Origin: Amoebidium appalachense
Taxonomy: Eukaryota; Ichthyosporea
Assembly: GCA_963693365.1 (NCBI GenBank)
Contig: CAVNZM010000013.1
Location: 6,200,001 to 6,264,000, forward strand
DNA length: 64,000 nt
Direction: 5' to 3'
Both the position numbers and the translations under genes were made by a program. Below are positions 1 to 23,489 of the stretch, one piece after another; position 1 is the stretch's first letter; each line of letters begins with the position of its first letter. The notes under the pieces are model-generated. The model saw nothing but the letters and a program-made list of their open reading frames with translations, had not been told where the DNA came from and made no database searches.

Positions 1-255
1 ATCATGTTTGTTATTTGGTCGTTTTTTTTTGTTTTTTTTTTGGGGGGGGGGAGGGGAGGGGGGGGAGGAGGGAAAGGGGGGGGGGGGGGGGAGGAGGGAA
101 AGGGGGGGGGGGGGGGGGGGGGGATGGGGGAATGAGTGAGGGGAGGGAGGGCATCGATGAAAGGTGCATATGTATAGTTATTTTTTGGGGTATGGAGCGG
201 GGGTTAGGGGATTCGGGAGTGCTATGTACTGACGGCCTGTCGTTGTGTTCCCCAG

Positions 256-10425
<10,170 letters not shown>

Positions 10426-10607
10426 TCAGATAAAGATGGGTTGCACAGCAGGCGCCTGATAGATGTATTGATGGGGGCAAAGGGTGCGTGCCTAATGGAA
10501 AGTTAGAAGGGTAGAGGGGGTTAACTTAGTGATTGCCTAGATGATGGTGGGGAGAAGGGGGGGGGGGGGGGGGGGGGATAGCATTGCGACACAGAGGAGG
10601 CTTTTCA

Positions 10608-10654
<47 letters not shown>

Positions 10655-11419
10655 TTAGAAATAATGTGTAGGTGTGAACGATTGAACGATGTGTGGTAGA
10701 GACTACACGTGTCGAGGCCAAGCAAACGATATTGGATACCGAATGTAGTGGGCTGGTTGGATGTTGCAGAAGGGGTGGGCAGTCGAATAGGTTTGAATTC
10801 ACCTTAGACCTGGTCGTATGAACATAGCATGCAAGGCAGTTGAATCGTTTTATTAGTTGCCCCACTCATGACGCAGGTACAGCAAGTTTATATTTACAAA
10901 TTTAACACATGTATTAAGATGGATTCGGCATGTAAGACCAAGACACGTGCACGTAGTAAATGCACATCTCACATCCATAAATACTGAGAAATATAACGGG
11001 CGATTTACAGACAGCATACGAAATGAAGATGCAAAGTATCAATTGAAATCCTTCGCCAATAAAAAATAAATTTTCCTGCTTCTGGGCAGGCCATGGCATA
11101 CACGTTCATAGTCTGCTGTTGCATTTCTCATGCTCTTCCCATAAACTGTTGACATACGCACATGTGACTACTTCCTACGTCGAAGGTAAAAGCAATATAC
11201 AAGGCCCCTTATTAACCACCTCCCCCTCTCCTGCCCTCCCGCCCCTCACTTTTCACTTGCCCTCCAACACGCTCCCACCATCTTTCACTCACACACTAAC
11301 ACAAACACACACGAGCAATGCATATGCACACTCACACTCGCACACTTACCCAACCTATCAACGATAACCTCCAACATTCTCAAACAATTGCACACACACT
11401 TACACACGCCTCCTGATAA
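10426..11419. other. Intergenic 3' region between convergent separase and ACSL genes
   Basis: This stretch holds a 44-base poly-G run (about 10609-10652) and otherwise mostly unique sequence. TTTATT at 10848-10853 reads as AATAAA on the minus strand, a possible ACSL poly(A) signal about 570 bases past its stop. AATAAA at about 11059 and 11065 on the plus strand could serve separase, so the two 3' ends may overlap. No gene is visible here. Confidence 0.45.
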
Positions 11420-12504
11420 TTAGTTTCCTTTTTCCATGGATGCATATATCTCATCAAACACAGGCTTGTACAACGCCCTTACCGCCGGACGCTTTGTCTT
11501 GAACGTAGGTGTAAGTAGATCATTTTCAACACTGAACGCATGTGGCGTGAAGTGAATCGCACGTGCCTGCTCAAACCCATACAGCCCCGCCGCCTTCCCA
11601 GCCGCATTCAACTGTTGCAAAAAGTACTTTTTGACGTCGTCGCATGCACACAGTACATCCAGGGTGGCCCCATCCGGCCCAAGGTTTTGTGCACGGCATA
11701 CGGCAGGGAATGTGTCTGGGTCAGGCACACACAGGGCTATGCATGCGGTCTGGGTGCTGTCGCCGTGGATGTAGACTTGGAGTAGACCCTTGACAGTGGA
11801 GTAGATGGTTTCGATCTGCAGGGTGGGTGGGTGGGTTGTGGGTTGGGGAGCGAGGGGGCCCCCGGGGGGGGGGGGGGATAACGTGTGTTAGTGGGTAAAG
11901 AAGGCACTGTAAGGAAACAAACATCAGTTACTGGGTCATATGTCTGTGTCCCACGAGGTGTAAAAGAGGTCGGTGTGTAGGTGTCAATGTGATGTGTAAG
12001 GCGAAAGAGGGGAGATGGGTCACTGTGTGTGTGACTGTGTGTGTGTGTGTGTGTGTTTACCTGCGCGCGTGCGCGCGTGGCCGTATAGGTGTATGTGTAT
12101 GTTTGGGGAGGGGGGGGATTTTAAAAGGCCAAGGACTATTGCGGTACCTGTTATGCAAATGCAGACACATGGAGCTAATTAGGTTGCTCTCTACATACAC
12201 CATGCATGCTTGTGGTGGTGTTTGCCACGTGCTAAAAAGGAAAAGAAATTGTCATGCCACAGCAACTCCACTCCGCCCTGAAAAGCGTACACGCAAAAGA
12301 ATTGAAAAACACAAAACGGGGCGGAAGAAGGGGATGACCCCAGGGGGGAGGGGGGGGGAAAGGGGAGGAGGGGGGTCAATGTGTTGCAGAGTACCAAGTA
12401 CAAACTTAAATGGACAACACGATGCAAATTCTGCACAGCAAACACACACGTGTGTTACTCAATTTGAGCCCATCCCCCACGGGGAAGGGGGGGGGGCAGG
12501 GGAA

Positions 12505-12535
<31 letters not shown>

Positions 12536-13790
12536 GCAATATGTGTGATTGCACTTAAATACCTTCTCTGGCACGATGTACTCCCCCTGCGCCAACTTGA
12601 ACATGTGCTTGCGCCTGTCTATGATCCTCAGGGCCCCATCCTCCGTCCACTCCCCTATGTCCCCCGTGTACAGCCAACCCCCCCTGAGCATATCGGCTGT
12701 GTTCTCTTCATCCTCAAAGTAGCCCTGAAACACGTTGGGGCCACGAATTGTCACCTCCCCACGGCCGTCTGAGGGGAAATAAAATAAGGAAATAAGGAAA
12801 AAGAAAAATGAGAGGGGGTGTGGTTGGTTCAATGAGGAATGGTGTTGGGTGTGTCTGAGAGGGAAGAGGGGGGGGAGAGAAAGGGGGGGGGGGGGGGGGG
12901 ATCTCTTTATATCTTGCATGTTGGTGTCCTCCTTTCTGTGCGTGTGAGGGGGTGGGGGGGGGGGGAGGAGGGGGGGGGGGGGGGGGGGGGGGAGGAGGGG
13001 GAGGGGGGTGGCAAACTTTCAAGCAAAGACATTGAAAACCACCCAAAAATAAGGAAAATAATGCACGTGCAGTTGACACAAACAGAGCCCATCATCCACA
13101 TGGAGGCACATGTGTCTCCGCAAAAGAACACGTTTTGGCTACCTAGCCTCTCTCTCAAATGCATCCCCATCCATTCTTTGCTTCTGAGGGGGCGGCTCGA
13201 GGCGCATCGTTCTACAACTATTTCGACCACATCGCATACACAACACGAACGTTACCTTAAACCAACCACCGCTCCCCCCTTAACCAACCACCGCTCCTCC
13301 CATTTAGACAAAATCGAGGTTGATCCGATCGAGGGCTCCAAATTGCCCTGGCGCCGCCTAAGAAATTATCGAACTTATCGAGCGATCGAGGAAGTGACGT
13401 CATTCTAAGGAAAAGTGTGCCCAGATGACGTCACTTCGATCGCTTGATGAGTTCGATAATTCGTTAGGCGGCGCCAGGGCAATTTGGAGTCCTCGATCGG
13501 ATCAACCTCGATTTAGTCTAAAATGGGAGGTGCGGTGGTTGTTTTACTTTATAGGTAAGCAGAAAAAGGAAGTGAGACCTTGCCCCGGGAGGAGCAGGGA
13601 GAGGGAGAGGGGGAGAGGGGGGTACGAATGCAGAACACTACGCACAACGAAGTACAACTACATTATGAGAAACACGACGCAGGACACAGCATGCATAATC
13701 GCAAAAGTAAACAGGCAAGTACGCAACATCAGCAACGTGTACTAAGCAACATAAGCAAAGCCAATTCTTTTTTTTTTTTCCTTTTTTTTT

Positions 13791-13822
<32 letters not shown>

Positions 13823-14040
13823 TACAAATCTCACCTGCAGCTCTGAAACCCATATCGGGCACATCGACCAGCCTGATCTCATTGGCTGGCATGGGTGGGC
13901 CCACGTGGTCCACTGCCACGTCACCAGGCAGGGTCACACAGGCCGCAGCACCATTCTCCGTCAGCCCATAGCCACTCACTACAAAGCAACCCTGGGGGGG
14001 TGGAAAGAAGGGGGGGGGGGGGTTGGTGGGGGGGGGGGGG

Positions 14041-14097
<57 letters not shown>

Positions 14098-14292
14098 GGG
14101 GGGAGAGAACGGGCCAGCGGAGGGGGGGGGGGGAGGGGAGGGGGGGGGGAGAAGGATGTATACATTAGGGGGTTGGAATTATGGAATGGAGATAGCAGAA
14201 TACAAAACACACAACGTTAAAGGCTCATAAAATCTGTAAGTAACTATGGGGTGTGGTGGTAGTATGTGCTTGGGCACCCTAGGGAAGGGGGT

Positions 14293-14329
<37 letters not shown>

Positions 14330-14993
14330 GGGTTACCATGGTGCACCGGAAGAAGTCCAACACGGGGGGGGACAGAGGGGCAGCCCCCGACACAATGCCC
14401 CTCAGTTTGCCCCCGAGAGCTGACTGGATCTTGGCAAAGACGAGACGGTCCCAGAGGGTCTTGTTGGTAACAATGCCTGTGTGTGTATGCGTGTGTACGT
14501 GTGAGCGTATGTGTGTGTACGTGTGGGTGTGGGTGGGTGGGTGGGTGGGTGTAGGTGGGTGGGGGGTGGGTGGGTGGGTGTCCGTGTGTCTGTGTGTCCG
14601 GTGTGTGGGTCGGTCCGTGTCTATATCTCTGTGCGTGTTTGCATGGGCATGTGTATCGGTATCTGTGTGTGTGCGGGCATGAGTGCGGGAGAGTGTTTGT
14701 GCGTACCTGTGTGAATGGGTGGCCGCTGTGCAACGTGTGTGTGGACGTGAGAGGGGTGTGATGGGGGACCGAGAAGTGACCCCACTCAAACACCCAGTAC
14801 ATGTCGGTCGTAAGCACACTGGGTGTTCTCGTACTCTCTCTCTCTCCTTCTCCCCTTCTCTCCCTCTCTCTCCCTCACACACACACACACACTCCTCCTC
14901 TCTCTCTCTCTCTCTCTCCCTCTCCCTCTCCCTCTCCCTCTCCCTCCCCCCTCCCCCCCTCCCCCCTCCCCCCTCCCCCCTCTCCCCCCTCTC

Positions 14994-15042
<49 letters not shown>

Positions 15043-15598
15043 CTCATTCTCTCTCTCTCTCTCTTTCTCTCCTCCTCTCTCTCTCTCTCTTTGTTTTCTC
15101 TCTCTCTCCCCACTCTCGCCCTCCCCTCTCCCCTCCCCCCCTCCCCCTCCCCCCCTCCCCCTCCCCCTCCCCCTCCCCCCCCCCCCCTCCCCCTGCGCCC
15201 CTCTTTCTCTCGCGCTCTCGTACCTCTTACCTTTTCCCCTTGCCAAGTACCCTTCTCCCTTTGAACCCTCCCTCCAAGTCCTTCTCTCCGCACCCCCTTC
15301 CCTCCCCCCTCCCCCCCCCCCCCCCCCCCCCCGGAGCCCACTTCCACATATCCGCTTATGCTAACTCACACCTACTACCAACTCCGCCCCATAACAATCC
15401 ACCGGCTTGAACCATTCCCTATAGGCTGTCAAATAAACCAAAAAACGAAAAAACGAAAACAAGGCACCCACCTCTGCGCATCATGTTACGTTTCTGCTCC
15501 ATTGCATAGAAAAACAGTTTGCGCTTGAGCGCTGACCCGGAGTTGATCTGGTCCATAATCTGTGTGTGTGTGTATGTTTTGTGTGTATGTGTGTGTGT

Positions 15599-15677
<79 letters not shown>

Positions 15678-15689
15678 CGTGCGTGTGTG

Positions 15690-15731
<42 letters not shown>

Positions 15732-16056
15732 GTAGGGGGGTGGGGGGTGGGGGGGGAGGGTCAGAAGGATAAGCACTGGTAGACAATTCCGTGATGGCGC
15801 TTTAAGCATGGTTTGGTGAATGGGTGGGTGTTGGGGAGGGAGCAGGGGGGGGGGGTCGTTTTTTTTTTTTTTTTTTTTTTTTTTTGTTTTTTTTGTTTTT
15901 TTTTTTTTTTTTTTTGGGGGGGGGGGGGGGCATTGGTCGGAAAAAGCGAGTTCATCGGCTTTTGCGAGAAAGTGCAGCCCCAACCTTCTTTCCCAGCAGC
16001 CCAGGCTCCTCCCTCCCCCCCCCCCCCCCCCCCCCCCCCTCCCACACACGCACATA

Positions 16057-16122
<66 letters not shown>

Positions 16123-16151
16123 ATCCTCCCCCTCCAGCCCCCCCTCCCCCC

Positions 16152-16182
<31 letters not shown>

Positions 16183-16353
16183 ACACACACACACCACACA
16201 CACACACACACACCATGCCTCCCCTCCCCCCCCCCTCCCCCCCCCCCCACACACACACACACACACACACAAACACTGCCCCCCCCCCCCCCCCCCCCCA
16301 CAAAAAAAAAAAAAAAAAAAAACACCCACCCACACCCACACCCACACGCACAT

Positions 16354-16446
<93 letters not shown>

Positions 16447-17323
16447 AGTCTGCACCTTATCATGTATCCTATTGAGCACCCTCGGGACGGAAATGAACAC
16501 AGACGGCTTCAAAAGCTTCAAATCCTCCAAGACCAATCTTGTATCCCCCCTGTAGAACCCAACCCTAGCGCCAATCATGTACATAATGCTCTGGAACAGA
16601 CGCTCAAAACTGTGGGCCAGAGGCAGATAGCTGAAGTGGGTGTCTTCGTTGGTGACCTCAGCCACTGCTGTGATGATCACTAGTGCACCGGCCATTGCTG
16701 AGACCATGTTCTTGTGCGTCAGCACTGCACCTGTGTTTAAAAAAGGTGCACACATATTAGATATTGGGTATTAATGTTGGTTGGTACGTGCGCCTTAAAG
16801 TTAAAATTTGGGCAATGACTTCGGCACATGTGTGGTTATTATACGTACACAGGTACTGTTATTGACACCTTTGTGTTGAATATAGAACCCGGGTGTGAAT
16901 TTGGCACATGAGTGTTTATTTTTAGAACCTGTGTGTTCACTTTAGGCTCGTGAGTGCTGATGTTCGTGTCCGTGCGTTTTGCCGATTCTGTGTCAATCCA
17001 ATGCCTGTGTGCCAACACCAACAAACACCCTCTAATATGTGCATAAATCAAATTAGCATAAACCCAAACCACCCCCCAGGCACGCACCATAAAAGGTAAT
17101 AGCACACGTGCCGTAAAGGTAATAAAACACACCATGTAAGGCAATGGCATGCACCACAAAAGGCAAAAGCACATACTATAAAAGGCACGAACATGTCATA
17201 GAAGGTAGCGGCACGCACCTTTTGGTTTGCCCGTGGTGCCCGATGTGTACTGGATGGTTGCTATGGTGTCGGGGCTGGGTGGCACGTGGGGGGCAAGGTG
17301 CTGCTGCCCTAGTGCCTCAACCT

Positions 17324-17373
<50 letters not shown>

Positions 17374-17629
17374 AGAAAGATTGTACAGTGTATGTATGTG
17401 TGTGTGAGTGTGTGTTTTAAGAGGAGGTGGGGGGCAAGGCAACGATGAGGAGAGATACGATGATATGGACGTCCCAACAAGATGAACAGGATGGAGTGGC
17501 AGAAACAGAAGGGATTAAACTCACCCAACCGTATTCCGTCCTTTTAACTGTCCCCAGACATCTGGACCCAGCAAAAAAAGAAGCCAGATTAGTGTGTGTT
17601 TTTTTGCTGGTGGTGGTGTGTGTGTTGGA

Positions 17630-17670
<41 letters not shown>

Positions 17671-18893
17671 CGTGCCTCGGTAAACGAGTGCATGCCGACG
17701 TTGTGTTTTGCTGCAGCCTCTCTCTCCTGGTCAGTCACGTGACCAATCTTGACCAGGTGCCTGATGGTGGGCATCTTCGCCAGGTGGGGTAGCAGCAGCT
17801 CTAGCTTCTTGTCCTGGCACACAACAACACTGAAAAAACAAACACCCAGTTAGAGGGATGGAAAAAAAAAAAAAAAAAAAAAAAAGAAGAAGAAGAAAAG
17901 TGGCAAAAACCCCTCCCACCTCCCCCCCCCCCCCCCTTTTTTTTTTTTTCTCCCTTTCCCCTTCTTTCCTTTCCCCCCCTCCTTACTTCCTCCCTCTCCC
18001 ATCCCTCCCCCCCCCCCCCTTCCCCCCTCTACGTACACACACACTCTCACTCAGGCACATACACACAGACATCGCCGCCACCCGGGCTACTTGCACAGAT
18101 GGACAGACATGCAACTGTGACAGTTTATTCAATGAAGCTTTGGAAACCACAGCAACACCTCCACATGCCACATACTGAACCGGAAAACCACCAAAAGGAA
18201 CGACGTATAAGGGGGGAGGGGGTGGTTGAAGGGGGGAGGGTAAAGGGAGGCGGGAGGCGGGAGGCGGGAGGGCGGGGGGGGGGGGGGGGGGGTTCTTTAC
18301 GTGACGTTTGCCTGGTTAGCAATGTACTCGATAGCGTCAGCACCCAATGTGTCGTAGAAGGGAACCAGAATGAACGAGAAAGCATTGCAGGCCTGCTCGG
18401 CTAGCACCCACTCACTGTTGTTGCCACTGTACACACCAATCTGAAAGGAGGGGACGGAGGGAGGGAAGCGGGGCAAACGAGTAGGGAGGGGGGGATGGGG
18501 AGGGGGGGGGGGGGGGGGGGGGGAGGGAGGGAGGCAGGGAGGCGGGGAGGGGTAGGGGGGTAATTATGGGAGGGGGGTGGGGGGTGGAAGGCGGGGGGGG
18601 GGGGGGTAGAGGGGAGAGGGTAATACGCGGGGGAGGGGGGGGGGGGGGGGATGGAGGAGGGGAGGGAGGAGCGGGGAGGGGGGGGGGGGGGGGGGGGGAG
18701 GTGGGCACTGTAAGACAGCCAGGAGTGGAACGAGCGTAAACGAAAAGGAGTACAAGTATGGAGGGCCGGAGGGAAAGGGGGAGGGGGGCGGGAAGTAAGC
18801 AGTTGTTTCCAAGTGATTTTGGCAATCATTCCTCCCTTCTCCCTCCCCTCTCCCCCCCCCCCCCCCTTACCCCTCGCTTACCCTCCCCCCCCC

Positions 18894-18935
<42 letters not shown>

Positions 18936-19879
18936 TTCTCCCTTCCCTTTCCCCACCCTCCCTTCCCTCACACACAAACACACACGCACACACACTGCCA
19001 CAGACCTGAAACTATGCAGACCATGCCGATCCAAGATTGTGCTAACCAGATCTGGATCCCGAAACATACCCCCTCCCTCCCCTCCTCAACCCCCCTTCCC
19101 CCCCACTACAACAAAGACAAAATAAGAACAATAAGATGAGAAAGAAAAGGAAGAATGCAAGAGAAATAAAATTGCTCTCTTCTGCTCCCATTTCCTTTGC
19201 CCCCGCACCTCCTCCTCTGGTCATAGATTGCATCCCTCACACTGCCAAACCAACTTCTCCTCAGTAACACACCGAATTACACCCACCAACCCACCCACCC
19301 CTCCCCCTTCCCCTCCCCCCCCCCCCCCTACTCCCCCCGCCTACCCCCTCCCCCTCCCCACCCCCTCCCCTCCTTCCCCTCCCTGCAACCATGCATACAG
19401 CTACCATCCCCACCACCACCACCGTGTTCCAACACATATATACACACCACCCCCCCATCATCACCATGTCATACCTTTGCGCCCTTTTCCTGGCCCAGCT
19501 GCTTCAGTCCACTTCCAAAGTTTGTGAACCTCTCTGCAACCTCATTGTATGTCTGCCATACGTAACCCCCCTTGTCGTTATCATACATTCCCAAGCAGGG
19601 GGAGGGTCCGGATAGCTTCAACCCATGTTGAAAATTTTCATACAGGGTCCCCACATCATCCCTTGGCCTCTCGACTAGTTTGTCCTTGCAGATGGGGTGG
19701 TTTAGCCTTCTCACGCCCGGTTCTCCCGGCACCTCTATCGTTTGCTTGTTCAGAGGAGCAATTGGTTTTACTGGGGGTTCAGGGTCCCGCGTAAGAAGAT
19801 AGGTGCCTGTTGCTATAGCAACCGTGGCAGCGGCAGCAGCTAGCTGCAGTGTGTGGGTGTGTTGATCTGTGGTGGCCAT
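11420..19879 (-). CDS. ACSL: Long-chain acyl-CoA synthetase (ACSL type), complete
   Basis: AMP-forming ligase that activates long-chain fatty acids to acyl-CoA, normally anchored to ER, mitochondrial outer membrane or peroxisome. Ten minus-strand exons join in phase: 19879-19475, 18440-18301, 17829-17676, 17321-17219, 16730-16456, 15559-15472, 14476-14337, 13991-13835, 12768-12563 and 11815-11420. They give 687 residues, the usual ACSL length. Residues 1-35 contain an Ala-rich hydrophobic anchor after MATTDQ. Motifs in order: [11 protein letters not shown] (ATP/AMP-binding P-loop), [31 protein letters not shown], and the fatty-acid signature [20 protein letters not shown], with a C-terminal [14 protein letters not shown] like other ACSLs. 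The start at 19879 is chosen because the Met has a purine at -3 and leads into the anchor; an upstream in-frame Met would add 17 residues. The donor after 17676 is GC (GAG|GCACGT). Confidence in family is very high; the exact paralogue is not decided. Confidence 0.95.
13283..13547. mobile_element. Foldback/MITE-like element, long near-perfect inverted repeat
   Basis: Two arms of roughly 120-130 bases face each other across a loop of a few bases near 13415-13425, inside an ACSL intron. The left arm runs ccaccgctcctcccattta, then aatcgaggttgatccgatcg, then ccctggcgccgcctaa. It is mirrored on the right with only a few mismatches, ending in ggaggtgcggtggtt. There is no coding capacity. The left end seems duplicated (two copies of accaaccaccgctcc near 13261 and 13283). 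High arm identity points to a recent insertion. Confidence 0.85.
14041..14096. repeat. Poly-G tract, about 50 bases
   Basis: An almost uninterrupted G run (poly-C on the coding strand) lies in the ACSL intron 14336-13992, close to the acceptor side. A second G run (about 14294-14328) lies next to the donor of the same intron. Confidence 0.9.
15560..16455 (-). repeat. ACSL intron made almost wholly of simple repeats
   Basis: Read on the coding (minus) strand the intron opens with T runs and (GT)n, continues with G runs, and ends with (CA)n before the acceptor. On the plus strand this appears as (GT)n at about 15597-15724, poly-T/poly-G at about 15860-15930, poly-C with (CA)n at about 16015-16120, and (CA)n/poly-A at about 16357-16444. 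No coding sequence is present between the flanking exons. Confidence 0.85.
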
Positions 19880-20222
19880 CGTGAAAAGACTGCACACACA
19901 GTGCCCCGAAGATTCCAAAGATCCAGTCAAGAAAAAGAGGGCAAAAGAAAGGGAGGGGCGGAAAAAATATGGGTGGTTGGAAGGTGTTTACAGAAGTTCA
20001 ATGTGTGGGCAAGGAAATAGACCGTGTGTGTCTGCCAAAAGTGAGGATTCAGGGGTATTCAGGGGAGTGAATTGGCAATTGACCAATCTCAGATCTAAAT
20101 GGGTCAAAAAATTGGACTTAGAATCTGGGCCGAAACCATGATCCAAGTGTTGAAAGTCAGGTTAAGACCGATTTTACTTTGAGAAAAGGGTCTAGTGTTC
20201 TAAGTGAAAAGTTGGTAAATAT

Positions 20223-20442
20223 AAAGACGCGCTAAGTTGATATAAGTGACTAGGGGTGCCCGACGCCGCCTTCACTGTGAAAACAGGCAAAAACCCCTGG
20301 ACTTGGGCGGCCCAGGCTGGTAGCGACCGAATATGCCATGTACAGCTGCCTCTGGGCCGCTGTGACGGTGGTTTTTTCCTGTTTAGACCATGAAGAACGG
20401 GTCAGACACCATATGTTGCTTATATCAACTTAACGCGCTTTT
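20223..20442. mobile_element. Foldback/MITE-like element with about 24-bp terminal inverted repeats
   Basis: The left end (20223-20246, core gctaagttgatataag) is matched by the reverse complement of 20419-20442 (core cttatatcaactta). Pairing continues inward: aaacaggcaaaaacc on the left against ggttttttcctgttta on the right, and gggcggcccag against ctgggccgc. So the whole element can fold as one imperfect hairpin of about 100-base arms. No ORF. It is older-looking than the element at 13.3 kb because the inner arms have many mismatches. Confidence 0.75.
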
Positions 20443-21094
20443 TTCCCTACCCGCTTTTAAAATATACATACAAAGCCTGTTTTCTATTGTAGTTTTGGAC
20501 TTCATGTACTTGACTTTGGACTATGACCTACATAGTAGATCTGAGCCCAACTTTTGAGTCGCCGCCGATCAATTAAGTTATGGATCTGAAATTGGTCAAT
20601 CGGAATGGTAGCCTGCTTGTACATGACGTCACCATTTGCTTATCTTTCTAATCAAATTTAGACTACATACAGTACATATGCATCCGGCAAGGAATATTTG
20701 CTTACCATATATGGTTACATAGAAAATAGTTGGACTAGGCGTTTTCCTTTGTCAATAGCGATTGGTGCTCGCTGCATCAGTCAGCACTGGCGCTCGGCGC
20801 CGGCCGCGCGCAGTCACTTGGCCAGGCCTGGACGGTGCTCCAGGCCTCCTGTTTGTCCGTGATGTCGACGGGTCACAATGTTGAATGAGGCGGTGCACGT
20901 ACGCGTCACGGTGATGGGGTGACAGATATTCTCCTTCACTGATATCGATAGTGGCCCGAGCATGACGCGTACGGTGGCCGTGTACGCGTCACTGGTGCAC
21001 GTTGCATGTAGGTGTGATTGTTTTGTTTGTTTGTTTTGTTTTGTTTTCTTTTTGAAAAGAGGAAATCATTTTTTTTTGAGGGAGAGGGGAGGAT

Positions 21095-21132
<38 letters not shown>

Positions 21133-21933
21133 TTTCAATGATCATCAAACTGATGGAGGAAGGAAGAATACGTCCGGGCTAAAAATAGGCGTTCTGGTGG
21201 CACTGCAGAACGGTGCACGTGGTAATATCAAGGCCTTGGGTAATATATCCTCTCCCCCCCCCCCCCCTCCCCGCCCCCCCCTTCCCCCCCCCCCCCCCCC
21301 CTCCCCTCCCCCCCCCCCAATACCCACCTTTCACCACATACCCACACCCCATCATCAACACCACGGTGACCACGTTCACGGCCACCCACCACGTGCACCC
21401 ATAATTTTTCAGGCCTCGTTCTATTCTCCATAGCCATGGGCTACTGTTATGTAGTACTACTAGTGTACATGTACATACTATATACAGTAAAGATGTTAAC
21501 AGATACATGTCATATATATATCCTGGACCAGGTCAGGCATATAGGCTGTCCGAAGGTTTTGACAACTGGTGACAGGTCGTTGGTCTGGGAGCTAAAAATA
21601 GGTACATGCCGTGGATTTGCTGACGGACAGAAGCATGCATATGATGGAATTTTCTGGCTAACGGTGCAACATGTACGTGTCAACAGTTACTAAGGGCTGC
21701 ACGAATGCGCAAAAGGTTGGTCATCCTGCATCGGAACTGGGTCACAAACTTGCTGCAAGGTGTATCAGACCTGCATCAACTAACAGTTTTTTTTCTTTTT
21801 TTTCTGGTTTTGTGTTCTTCATCTTCATTGAACCCACGGTTTCAAAAACATTGTACAGACAGAGCAGTTGCCAAGCAGTAGGCTGCAACATTAAAATTTT
21901 TGGTCAACTCTAATGCAATTGCATGTGTGTAGC

Positions 21934-21941
21934 TATATATA
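21934..21941 (+). promoter_or_regulatory. Possible TATA box of the NirK gene
   Basis: TATATATA lies about 120 bases upstream of the NirK start codon at 22063, in a unique-sequence region. The position fits a TATA promoter with a roughly 90-base leader; no transcript evidence is available. Confidence 0.35.
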
Positions 21942-22062
21942 GTCTATAGACTCACCCGTGGTGTTGTCTTCTCCTCATTGATTTGTCTTTCTTACCTTGC
22001 CCCTGGCCCTCCTCTTCCGAAAATAACCGTTGTACTTTGTGCCCGCTGCCGTATCTACAAAA

Positions 22063-22810
22063 ATGAGGCAGAGACTCGTGCACACAGTGCGTCGCGCAAC
22101 ACAATTCGCAAACAGGAAACCATGGTCCCTTCTCACTTCCATCTTCCTCGATTCGACCTCCCCCGGGTGGCCTTTCGTCGGTGGGGCCGTTCTCGCTTTT
22201 GGTACTGTTGGCACAGCCTGGGCAGTGGAGAAAGCTGTGCGAAAAGTCAACGAGAATAGAAACCGAAACCGAGGGAAGACTATTGTTGATGCACCCGTGG
22301 TTCCAGCGGGGGGGCAGCAGCATGTGAGTGGATGGGGGGATTCTGGTGTTGGTGGGGGTGGTGTTTATTCGTTGCTCAGCTGGTTGAAATCAATTTTTCC
22401 TTTTCAACCCGTCACCTATGCCGCTGGCATACCCACCCTTCCAAGTTCCACCACACCTTCGACAGTAGGAAAGGGAGTGACACGGTACGATTCACAGAAA
22501 GTTCTTAAGACTCTCGTCCCCGTTGCCCAACTCAGCACAGAGAATGCACACATCACGTTTGCCCCCGAGGTGCCTCCCCCTATCACGCGCACACACCCTG
22601 CCCGGGTAGTTGTCAACATGACGGCAGAAAGATGCATGCACACGCTGTCGGAGACGGGGGGGCAGGTGATGGAGGTGTGGACGTTTAACGGACACGTGCC
22701 TGGGCCGTTCATCCGTGCACGTGTGGGGGATGTGTTGGATGTGACTCTTGAAAACAGGTACGGGTGTATGCGCCGTCTTGGAAACAATGTTATCACCTTT
22801 GCCTCGTTAC

Positions 22811-22846
<36 letters not shown>

Positions 22847-23141
22847 ACAAAAAAAAAAAAAAAAAGAACACCCTACCCCAACCCCACCCCAACTCTTCGC
22901 CCTTGCCTTCTCGGGTTCGGGTGACAAAGACAAAGAGCTGGGGTCGTAAATTAGTGAGAAACCTAAGTGTTTATTTTAATCATTCTCGAGCGAAAGAATC
23001 ACCACAAAAATTTCGGAAGAGAAGAGGATGCTACGGTTGTGGTTTTTTGTTTGTTTGTTTGTTTGTTTGTTTTAATGTTTGTTTGTTTGTTTGTTTGTTT
23101 TACATGTTTGTTGGTTCGTTTGTTTGTTTGTTTGCTTGCTT

Positions 23142-23172
<31 letters not shown>

Positions 23173-23188
23173 GGTAGGGGGGGAGGGT

Positions 23189-23224
<36 letters not shown>

Positions 23225-23435
23225 CCGTGGTGGTTATGTCCGTGATTGAATTGTTAGTATCCCAGGCTTTCCCAAAGGTGATCTTTTTTTGGTTAATTTT
23301 ATTGGGAGTCTTATCTCCATAAAATAGTTTGGTGTGTGTGTGTGTAGTAGTGTGGATGTCACTGATGCGCGCTGTTCAAATCTGCATGACTGCTTTGCAG
23401 ACCTGCTCTCAGAATTTCCGAGTTTTTTTTTTTTT

Positions 23436-23489
<54 letters not shown>

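Larger units (their letters stand above)
19880..22062. other. Intergenic region between divergent ACSL and NirK genes
   Basis: About 2.2 kb, mostly of ordinary complexity apart from C/G tracts near 21090-21320. It should hold both promoters. It includes a 220-base foldback element (20223-20442) and a stretch rich in TACGCGTCA and GTGCAC blocks at about 20890-21005, with weak inverted symmetry. No conserved reading frame is visible. Confidence 0.6.

Noticed and set aside
14530-14600. CRISPR-like regular repeats of GGGTGGGTGGGT
   Set aside because: This is a simple microsatellite with no spacers, in a eukaryotic intron. G-quadruplex formation is possible but not specific.
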